Assembly (NCBI GenBank): GCA_944320305.1
Contig: CALUGW010000004.1
Location: 62,001-126,000 of the forward strand
Source: an uncultured Prevotella sp.
Lineage (GTDB): Bacteria > Bacteroidota > Bacteroidia > Bacteroidales > Bacteroidaceae
Length of the DNA stretch: 64,000 nucleotides
Direction of reading: 5' to 3'
The notes below the pieces were generated by a model. That model had not been told where the DNA came from and did not search any database. It saw only the letters and a list, made by a program, of their open reading frames with translations. The position numbers and the translations under genes are program-made. Positions 25,847 to 32,957 of the stretch are shown in pieces. Position 1 is the first letter of the stretch. Each line of letters begins with the position of its first letter.

Positions 25847-28468
25847 ATGGATCATATAAGAAGGACGCTCGGACTGGCTGCGGCGGCGCTGTGCCTCGCG
25901 CAGGCGGCCGGGGCACAGGACAAGATTGTCAATCCGGACATATCATACGCCGGCACCCCGCGCACCTGCACCATCGGAGGCATGACGGCCAAGGGCGTCG
26001 AGGGCTACGAGGACTACGTGCTCACCGGCATCTCGGGCTTGTCGGTGGGTCAGCAGATAAGCGTGCCGGGCACCGAGATAACCGAGGCGGTGAAGCGATA
26101 CTGGAAGCACGGCCTCTTCTCGCAGGTGGCCGTCACGGCCGACTCCATCGTCGGCTCGAAGATATACCTGTGCTTCCACCTCGCGCTGAGGCCCCGCGTG
26201 AGCACCATCAACTACAACGGAGTGAAGAAGTCGGAGCGCGAGGACCTGCAGGACAGGCTCGGAATAATTGCCGGAAGCCAGATAACGCCCAACATCATTG
26301 ACCGCGCGAAGATTCTCGCAAAGAAGTATTTCGACGAGAAAGGCTACAAGAACGCCGTGATAGACATCGTGCAGCGCGACGACGTGGCGGCCAAGAACCA
26401 GGTGATCCTCGATGTGAACATCGACAAGAAGGACAAGATGAAGGTGAGGAACATCATCATCGTGGGCAACAAGAACCTGTCGGACAAGAAGATAAAGGGC
26501 GGACTGTTCCGCAAGGGCGTGTTCGCCAAGACGCACGAGGCGGGCAAGCTCTCGTCGTTTCTCAAGTCGAAGAAGTTCACCGAGGAGCGCTATGAGGCCG
26601 ACAAGCAGAACCTCATCGACAAATACAACGAGCTGGGCTACCGCGACATGGTGATCGTCAGAGACAGCGTGTGGAACCACGACAGCAACCACGTGAACGT
26701 GTATGTTGAGGTGGACGAGGGCCAGAAGTACTACATCAGGAACATAACGTGGGTGGGCAACACCGTGGCCACCACCGACTATCTGAGCCGCCTGCTCGGA
26801 ATGAAGAAGGGCGACGTCTACAACCAGAAGCTGATGAAGAAGCGTCTGGAGGAGGACGATGACGCCGTGGGCAACTTCTACTGGAACAACGGCTACCTGT
26901 TCTACCAGCTCATACCGACCGAGGTGAACATCGTGGGCGACTCCATCGACCTCGAGATGCGCATCACCGAGGGGCAGCAGGCCCACATCAGCAGCGTGCG
27001 CATCTTCGGCAACGACCGCCTCTATGAGGAGGTCGTGCGCCGCGAGCTGCGCACAAAGCCCGGCGACCTGTTCTCCAGAGACGCGCTGATGCGCTCGGCG
27101 CGCGAAATCGCCTCGATGGGATTCTTCGACCCGGAAAAGGTAAACCCCGACATAAAGCCCAACGTGGAGGACGGAACGGTGGACATCAACTGGAATCTGG
27201 AGCAGAAGTCCAACGACCAGGTGGAGTTCTCGCTCGGATGGGGGCAGACGGGAGTCATCGGCCGCATATCGCTGAAGCTCAACAACTTCTCCATGCGCAA
27301 CCTCTTCGGAAAGAACAAGATGCACCGCGGCATACTGCCCATAGGCGACGGCGAGCAGCTCGCGCTGAGCGCCCAGACCAACGGCACCTACTACCAGTCG
27401 TACAGCATCAGCTACTCGGCGCCGTGGTTCGGCGGCAAGCGGCCAAACGCATTCAACGTGGGCGCGTTCTACTCGAAGCAGACCGACGTGAACAGCAACT
27501 ACTACAACAGCAACTGGTATAACTACTACAACTACTACGGCAGCTACAACAACAATTATTACAACAACTACGAGAGCTATCTCGACGACGACAAGTACGT
27601 GCAGCTCGTGGGCTTCTCCATCGGGTGGGGCAAGCGTCTGCGCTGGCCCGACGACTACTTCCAGCTGTCGGTGTCGCTGGCCTATCAGCGCTACATGCTC
27701 AAGGACTGGCAGTACTTCATCATAACCAACGGAAACTGCAACAACGTGAACCTCGGCGTGACCTTGTCGCGCATCAGCACCGACAACCAGCTCTTCCCGC
27801 GCCACGGGTCGGAGTTCCTGGCGTCGGTGACGGTGACCCCACCATGGTCGCTCTGGGACGGAAAGGACTACGAGCACCTGGCCACCGACCCCAACTCGGC
27901 CACTTATCAGGACGAGCAGCAGGAGAAGTACAGGTGGATTGAGTACCACAAGTGGAAGTTCAAGTTCCGCAACTACACCCCGCTCACCAGCGGCGCGAAG
28001 TGCTTCGTGCTCATGTCGCGCGTGGAGTTCGGACTGCTCGGCTCCTACAACCGCTTCAAGAAGTCGCCGTTTGAGACCTACTACATGGGCGGCGACGGCA
28101 TGAGCGGCTACTCGTCGGGCTACGCCCAGGAGACCATCGGACTGCGCGGCTATGAGAACGGATCGCTCACGCCCTACTCGGCGCCGGGCTACGCCTATGA
28201 CCGCTTCACGCTGGAGGTGCGCTACCCGTTCATGCTCGGCAACACCACAATCTATGGTCTGGCGTTCCTCGAGGGCGGCAACGCATGGTATGACACCAAG
28301 AAGTTCAACCCCTTCGACATGAAGCGGTCCGCCGGAGCCGGCGTGCGCATATTCCTGCCGATGGTCGGCCTGATGGGAATCGACTGGGCCTACGGCTTCG
28401 ACAAGGCGCTCTCCACCGGCACCAAGGGAGGCAGCCAGTTCCACTTCGTGCTCGGCCAGGAGTTCTGA
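25847..28468 (+). CDS. bamA: Outer-membrane protein assembly factor BamA
   Basis: 873 aa. After a signal peptide (cleavage near AGAQ) come about five POTRA domains (residues about 30-480; e.g. SSVRIFGNDRLYEEVVRRELRTKPGD), then a 16-stranded barrel ending GGSQFHFVLGQEF with the terminal Phe. The lid-loop motif LRGY (IGLRGYENG) is present. It inserts barrel proteins into the outer membrane. An Asn/Tyr-rich stretch of about 30 residues (codons 27490-27582, e.g. NYYNSNWYNYYNYYG) lies in an extracellular loop region. The OmpH/Skp chaperone genes follow. Confidence 0.96.
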   Translation: MDHIRRTLGLAAAALCLAQAAGAQDKIVNPDISYAGTPRTCTIGGMTAKGVEGYEDYVLTGISGLSVGQQISVPGTEITEAVKRYWKHGLFSQVAVTADSIVGSKIYLCFHLALRPRVSTINYNGVKKSEREDLQDRLGIIAGSQITPNIIDRAKILAKKYFDEKGYKNAVIDIVQRDDVAAKNQVILDVNIDKKDKMKVRNIIIVGNKNLSDKKIKGGLFRKGVFAKTHEAGKLSSFLKSKKFTEERYEADKQNLIDKYNELGYRDMVIVRDSVWNHDSNHVNVYVEVDEGQKYYIRNITWVGNTVATTDYLSRLLGMKKGDVYNQKLMKKRLEEDDDAVGNFYWNNGYLFYQLIPTEVNIVGDSIDLEMRITEGQQAHISSVRIFGNDRLYEEVVRRELRTKPGDLFSRDALMRSAREIASMGFFDPEKVNPDIKPNVEDGTVDINWNLEQKSNDQVEFSLGWGQTGVIGRISLKLNNFSMRNLFGKNKMHRGILPIGDGEQLALSAQTNGTYYQSYSISYSAPWFGGKRPNAFNVGAFYSKQTDVNSNYYNSNWYNYYNYYGSYNNNYYNNYESYLDDDKYVQLVGFSIGWGKRLRWPDDYFQLSVSLAYQRYMLKDWQYFIITNGNCNNVNLGVTLSRISTDNQLFPRHGSEFLASVTVTPPWSLWDGKDYEHLATDPNSATYQDEQQEKYRWIEYHKWKFKFRNYTPLTSGAKCFVLMSRVEFGLLGSYNRFKKSPFETYYMGGDGMSGYSSGYAQETIGLRGYENGSLTPYSAPGYAYDRFTLEVRYPFMLGNTTIYGLAFLEGGNAWYDTKKFNPFDMKRSAGAGVRIFLPMVGLMGIDWAYGFDKALSTGTKGGSQFHFVLGQEF

Positions 28469-28514
28469 CGCCCGCGCCCGGCACACAAAAACAACCCCAA
28501 AGGAGGACAGACAA

Positions 28515-29033
28515 ATGACAATCAAGAAACTTGTGATGACGCTGGCGGTGATCTTTTCCGCCGCGTCGGCAAGCGCGCAGAAGTTCGCGCTCATAGACAT
28601 GGAGTACGTGCTGAAGAACATCCCGGCCTACGAGCGGGCCAACGAGCAGCTCAACCAGGTGTCGAAGAAGTGGCAGGCGGAGATAGAGGCCCTGTCCACC
28701 GAGGCGCAGACAATGTACAAGAACTACCAGAACGAGGTGGTGTTCCTCTCGCAGGAGCAGAAGAAGGAGCGCCAGGACGCCATCATGGAGAAGGAGAAGT
28801 CGGCCGCCGAGCTCAAGAAGAAGTACTTCGGCCCCGACGGCGAGCTGTTCAAGAAGCGCGCCAGCCTCATGACGCCCATACAGGACGAGATCTACAACGC
28901 CGTGAAGGACATTGCCGACCTGCGCGGCTACCAGCTCGTGGTTGACCGCGCCGGCAGCGCCGGAATCATCTTCGGCAGCCCGAAGATAGACATCAGCAAC
29001 GAGGTGCTGCAGAAGCTCGGCTACTCCTACTGA
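28515..29033 (+). CDS. OmpH/Skp family periplasmic chaperone 1
   Basis: 172 aa with signal peptide MTIKKLVMTLAVIFSAASASAQ. A short beta start KFALIDMEYVLKNIPAYERA is followed by two long coiled-coil helices (Lys/Glu/Gln rich) and a return strand ending EVLQKLGYSY. Skp-like trimers hold unfolded outer-membrane proteins for BamA. It lies 46 nt after bamA, which fits that role. The 105-nt gap to the next copy contains a GC-rich hairpin. Confidence 0.93.
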   Translation: MTIKKLVMTLAVIFSAASASAQKFALIDMEYVLKNIPAYERANEQLNQVSKKWQAEIEALSTEAQTMYKNYQNEVVFLSQEQKKERQDAIMEKEKSAAELKKKYFGPDGELFKKRASLMTPIQDEIYNAVKDIADLRGYQLVVDRAGSAGIIFGSPKIDISNEVLQKLGYSY

Positions 29034-29138
29034 CGCCGCCGCGGCCGCCGGGCGGTGCCCCGGGAGCTCTCGGAGAGCCGGCCCGGGCCTGCGCCGCAAA
29101 CAGGAAATAATCAACAAACAACAAAACAATAAGCAAAA

Positions 29139-29636
29139 ATGAAAAAGTTATTCTTGGCGCTCATGATGTTTGCGCCCATGGCAACATTCGCACAGAAGTT
29201 CGGACATGTCAACTCGCAGGAGATAATCCAGGCCATGCCCGAGTACACCACTGCCAGAAACGAGGTTGACGCCCTGCAGAAGCAGTATGATAACGACCTC
29301 AAGCTCATGCAGGACGAGCTGACAAAGAAGTCGGCCGCCTATGACTCCACACGCGCCACGCTGCCCGAGAACATCCGCCAGCGCCGCGGGCAGGAGCTTC
29401 AGGAGCTCTACCAGCGCATACAGCAGAGCTATCAGGACAACCAGCAGGCGCTGGCAAAGGCATCTCAGGAGAAGATGCAGGTCATCACAACAAAGGTGAT
29501 CGACGCCATCAAGCAGGTGGGCCAGGCCGGCAGCTACGTCTACATCATGGACCTTGCCGGGGGCATTCCCTACATCAGCACCACCCTCAGCACCGACGTT
29601 ACAGCCGAGGTGAAGGCCAAGCTGGGCTTGAAATAA
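29139..29636 (+). CDS. OmpH/Skp family periplasmic chaperone 2
   Basis: 165 aa with a signal peptide ending ATFAQ. KFGHVNSQEIIQAMPEY begins the mature domain, with a coiled coil from about residue 40 to 115 and a C-terminal ELKAKLGLK-type end. It is paralogous to the upstream gene and followed by a GC hairpin with a T7 run (29651-29702). The two share the Skp core and presumably form homo- or hetero-oligomers. Confidence 0.93.
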   Translation: MKKLFLALMMFAPMATFAQKFGHVNSQEIIQAMPEYTTARNEVDALQKQYDNDLKLMQDELTKKSAAYDSTRATLPENIRQRRGQELQELYQRIQQSYQDNQQALAKASQEKMQVITTKVIDAIKQVGQAGSYVYIMDLAGGIPYISTTLSTDVTAEVKAKLGLK

Positions 29637-29650
29637 CGCACACCGCCAAC

Positions 29651-29702
29651 GCGACCTGCGGCGCCGGCGCACACACGCCGGGCCGGCGGGTCGCATTTTT
29701 TT
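29651..29702 (+). terminator. Intrinsic terminator between OmpH copies 2 and 3
   Basis: GCGACC...GCGCCGGCG paired with CGCCGG...GCGGGTCGC, then A and seven T. It probably ends or attenuates the bamA-ompH transcript. Confidence 0.65.
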
Positions 29703-29709
29703 ATTGCCA

Positions 29710-30306
29710 ATGACCGTTACAATGACTCGAAAACCGCGCTTCGCGCTGCTCGCCGCCGCCCTCGCGCTGCTGCCGGCGGCCGCGGCGGCGCAAGTGGAGG
29801 TGGACACCATCGACTCCGACCCCATGCTGCCGGTGGCCGCCGCCGAGCCGGCGGAGCCGCCAAAGCCCGCGTTCGGCTACATCAGCTACAACACCGCGCT
29901 GCGCGCCATGGCCGGCTATGCCGAGGCCTGCGCACAGCTCGACACCCTCAAGGCCCGCTACGCCGACGAGGCCCGCCGCGCCGCCAAGGAGTTCAACAGC
30001 CAGTACGAGGAGTTTCTCGACGGCATGGAGGGCTATCCGCAGTCCATCCTGCGCAAGCGGCAGAGCGAGCTTCAGGAGCAGCTCAAGAGCAATGTGGACT
30101 TCGGCCGGGAGAGCCGCCGCCTGCTCGCAGAGGCCGAGAAAGACATCTTCGCGCCGCTCCACGCGCGCCTCAAGGCCGCCATCGCCACCGTGGGCCGCCA
30201 GCAGCGGCTCGACTTCATCATCAACACCGACGACAACGCCTGCCCCTTCATCGACAGCTCGCGCGGCGAGAACGTCACGCTCCGCGTCATCGACATGCTG
30301 AAGTGA
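29710..30306 (+). CDS. OmpH/Skp-like protein 3, divergent
   Basis: 198 aa from ATG 29710; ATG 29722 (MTRKPRFALL) is equally possible, and the upstream TTG is unlikely. Signal peptide ends PAAAAAQ. A 30-residue Pro/Ala/Glu-rich linker (VEVDTIDSDPMLPVAAAEPAEPP, in part) precedes the Skp core (FGYISYNTALRAMAGYAEA, then coiled coil). The core ends DNACPFIDSSRGENVTLRVIDMLK. The extra linker and divergent sequence suggest a specialised paralogue. It lies beyond the terminator but is co-oriented with murI. Confidence 0.82.
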   Translation: MTVTMTRKPRFALLAAALALLPAAAAAQVEVDTIDSDPMLPVAAAEPAEPPKPAFGYISYNTALRAMAGYAEACAQLDTLKARYADEARRAAKEFNSQYEEFLDGMEGYPQSILRKRQSELQEQLKSNVDFGRESRRLLAEAEKDIFAPLHARLKAAIATVGRQQRLDFIINTDDNACPFIDSSRGENVTLRVIDMLK

Positions 30307-30356
30307 GGCCCAGGCCGCGCCGCATACGCTTTGGCAACCTAAAAAACCACTGCCCC

Positions 30357-31202
30357 ATGACAAAACTACCGGCCGCGCCCGGCCCCATCGGAGTGTTCGA
30401 CTCGGGCTACGGCGGACTGACAATCCTCGACGGCATACGCCGCCTGCTGCCGCAGTATGACTACCTCTACCTCGGCGACAACGCCCGCGCCCCCTACGGC
30501 CCGCGCTCGTTCGACGTGGTGTATGAGTTCACGCGCCAGGCCGTGTCGCGCCTCTTCGAGATGGGCTGCCACCTCGTCATCCTCGGCTGCAACACCGCCT
30601 CGGCCAAGGCCCTGCGCACCATCCAGCAGCACGACCTGCCGCTCATGGACCCCGCGCGCCGCGTGCTCGGCATCATCCGCCCCACGGCCGAGGTCATCGG
30701 GGGGCTCACCGCCACGCGCCACGTGGGCATACTGGCCACCGAGGGCACCATACGCAGCCGCAGCTACGACCTCGAGATACGCAAGCTCTTCCCCGACATC
30801 ACCGTCTCCGGCGTGGCCTGCCCCTTCTGGGTGCCCCTCGTGGAGTATAACGAGGCCGACAGCCCCGGCGCCGACTACTTCGTGAAGAAGCGCATCGACC
30901 AGCTCATGGCGCTCGACGCCAGCATCGACGCCGTGATTCTCGGCTGCACCCACTACCCCCTGCTCATGCCCAAAATCCGCAAGTACGTGCCCGCCGGGGT
31001 GCGCATAGTGGCCCAGGGCGGCTACGTGGCCGCCAGCCTGCGCTCCTACCTCATGCGCCATCCCGAGGTGGAGGGCCGCTGCACGCGCGGCGCCACCGTG
31101 CGCTATCTCACCACCGAGAGCCCCGACCGCTTCCGCGAGACCGCCGGCGTGTTCCTCCGCGAGCGCATCGACGTCAGCAACATAACGCTCGGCAGAGACT
31201 GA
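30357..31202 (+). CDS. murI: Glutamate racemase
   Basis: 281 aa from ATG 30357; the upstream frame overlaps the ompH copy 3 stop and is not conserved in character. It interconverts L- and D-glutamate for peptidoglycan. Catalytic cysteines are in LGCNTAS (C78) and LGCTHYP (C197). The N-terminal IGVFDSGYGGLTIL and the YLGDNARAPYG motif are typical. The final gene of the envelope cluster. Confidence 0.96.
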   Translation: MTKLPAAPGPIGVFDSGYGGLTILDGIRRLLPQYDYLYLGDNARAPYGPRSFDVVYEFTRQAVSRLFEMGCHLVILGCNTASAKALRTIQQHDLPLMDPARRVLGIIRPTAEVIGGLTATRHVGILATEGTIRSRSYDLEIRKLFPDITVSGVACPFWVPLVEYNEADSPGADYFVKKRIDQLMALDASIDAVILGCTHYPLLMPKIRKYVPAGVRIVAQGGYVAASLRSYLMRHPEVEGRCTRGATVRYLTTESPDRFRETAGVFLRERIDVSNITLGRD

Positions 31203-31232
31203 CCGCCGGGCGCCTTAATCACCGACAACGCA

Positions 31233-32276
31233 ATGTTAGCTTACACATATATTGAAAAAGGAAGATTCGAGCTGCGCGACAAGCCGCGGCCCGTGCTTCA
31301 GGACGCGCGCGACGCCATCGTGCGCGTCACGCTTTCGAGCGTCTGCACCAGCGACCTCCACATCAAGCACGGCAGCGTGCCGCGAGCCGTGCCCGGCGTC
31401 ACCGTGGGCCACGAGATGGTGGGAGTGGTCGAGGCCGTGGGCACCGCCGTGGCCGGCGTGCGCCCCGGCGACCGCGTGGCCGTGAACGTCGAGACCTTCT
31501 GCGGCGAGTGCTGGTACTGCCGCCACGGCTACGTCAACAACTGCACCTCGCCCCACGGCGGCTGGGCGCTCGGCTGCCGCATCGACGGCGGCCAGGCCGA
31601 GTCCGTCCGCGTGCCCCTCGCCGACTGCGGCCTGACGCCCATCCCCGCCGGAGTGAGCGACGAGCAGGCCCTCTTCGCCGGCGACATCCTCGCCACAGGC
31701 TACTGGGCCGCGCGCATCTCCGACATTAAGCCCGCCGACACCGTGCTCATCATCGGAGCCGGCCCCACGGGCGTCTGCACCATGCTCTCGGCCATGCTCC
31801 GCCGCCCGCGCCGCCTTATCGTCTGCGAGGCGCTCGCCTGGCGCCGCGAGTTCGTGGCCTCGCGCTGGCCTGGCGTCACCGTCTGCGACCCGCAGTCGTG
31901 CGCCGACGCAGTAGCCGGCGCCTGCCCCCTCGGCGGGGCCGACGTGGTGATAGAGGCCGCCGGAGGCCTCGACACCTTCACCCTCGCCTGGCGGTGCGCC
32001 CGCCCCAACGGACTCGTCACGGTGGTGGCCCTCTACGACGAGCCGCAGCTCCTGCCCCTGCCCGATATGTATGGCAAGAACCTCACCTTCAAGACAGGCG
32101 GCGTAGACGGCTGCGACGTGCCCGAGATACTGCGCCTCATAGCCGACGGACGGATAGACACCACCCCGCTCATCACCCACCGCTTCGCCCTGGCCGACAT
32201 CGACCGGGCCTACCGCCTCTTCGAGAGCCGCGCCGACGGAGTGATGAAGGTGGCCGTGAGCTGCGCCGCGCCGTGA
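31233..32276 (+). CDS. Zinc-dependent medium-chain alcohol dehydrogenase
   Basis: 347 aa MDR-superfamily enzyme. Catalytic zinc ligands are the Cys of SSVCTSD and the GHE motif (VGHEMVG). The structural-zinc lobe is FCGECWYCRHGYVNNC, and the Rossmann motif is IIGAGPTGVCT. The sequence around the active site (DLHIKHG, GYWAARISDIKPADTVLIIGAGP) resembles the Tdh/AdhP-like group acting on small secondary alcohols or polyols. The substrate is unknown. Starts 30 nt after murI. Confidence 0.85.
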   Translation: MLAYTYIEKGRFELRDKPRPVLQDARDAIVRVTLSSVCTSDLHIKHGSVPRAVPGVTVGHEMVGVVEAVGTAVAGVRPGDRVAVNVETFCGECWYCRHGYVNNCTSPHGGWALGCRIDGGQAESVRVPLADCGLTPIPAGVSDEQALFAGDILATGYWAARISDIKPADTVLIIGAGPTGVCTMLSAMLRRPRRLIVCEALAWRREFVASRWPGVTVCDPQSCADAVAGACPLGGADVVIEAAGGLDTFTLAWRCARPNGLVTVVALYDEPQLLPLPDMYGKNLTFKTGGVDGCDVPEILRLIADGRIDTTPLITHRFALADIDRAYRLFESRADGVMKVAVSCAAP

Positions 32277-32296
32277 GCCGGCGGCTGACGGCCGGA

Positions 32297-32530
32297 GATA
32301 ATTGCAAATAAGCAACTAAAAACCGCGCCATTCTTCACATTTTACGGCATAGGCCGTTTGGCACTGCAATATAGGCCATATTGCAGTGCCAAACGGCCTA
32401 TATTGCATCCCAAAACGGCCCATATTGCACCCCAAAACGCCACGTGGCGCAACCCGCTGAGAGCCAAAGCGTTAGCCAACGCCTGCCGTTTTAACACTTT
32501 TAATACCAGGTTTGTTAAAATTTAACACGG
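32297..32530. repeat. Intergenic repeat D with four 22-nt units and a perfect 24-bp palindrome
   Basis: Units at 32358-32445 end in AGGCCAT, GGCCTAT, GGCCCAT and CGCCACGT. The first two units are complementary, so 32349-32372 and 32378-32401 form an exact 24-bp inverted repeat around AGGCC. The flanks match repeat C on both sides. It lies downstream of the alcohol dehydrogenase. Confidence 0.8.
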
Positions 32531-32685
32531 AGTCTTCGTCAGCCTTCCGGCTGCCGCAGTCTGACGGCGATTGGGGGGCAAAGGGGCGCGGGGAGGCAAT
32601 GAGCCTGCGCTCCGCCACGTGGCAGAGAGTGTGACCTCATTCCCACACGATTAGAAAGATTGTGGACATTCGCATAAAAAAGATT

Positions 32686-32723
32686 AAAAAACGCCGCAAG
32701 GGCATTCCTCTGTGGCGTTTTTT
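32686..32723. terminator. Bidirectional terminator-like hairpin
   Basis: AAAAAACGCCGCA paired with TGTGGCGTTTTTT, one G-T wobble, flanked by A and T runs. It ends whatever is transcribed from the 32277-32685 interval on the plus strand. Confidence 0.6.
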
Positions 32724-32957
32724 TACTAACTTAGTGGCCTGAAAATGAATTAACAGCAATGTATTATAAATAAGAAACCTAAAGTGAAATCCTAAAACCG
32801 CAAGAAACCGACAGAAGCGACTATCGCCGCCGCCGTTCTTACCACTCAGACTGGAAGAATTGAACGTTCCGCGGCAGCGGCCAACAACAAAACCTAAACA
32901 GCATCGCGCCAACGGAACGGCAGGCGCAAACAAAACCAAATAACTAAAAAGCAAATA
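32724..32957 (+). promoter_or_regulatory. Long AC-rich leader of the 946-aa protein
   Basis: About 220 nt without a credible gene. A TAACTTAG box (32728-32735, one mismatch to TAnnTTTG) directly after the hairpin may be the promoter. The leader is A/C-rich with little secondary structure, as in other highly expressed Bacteroidales surface-protein genes. Confidence 0.4.
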
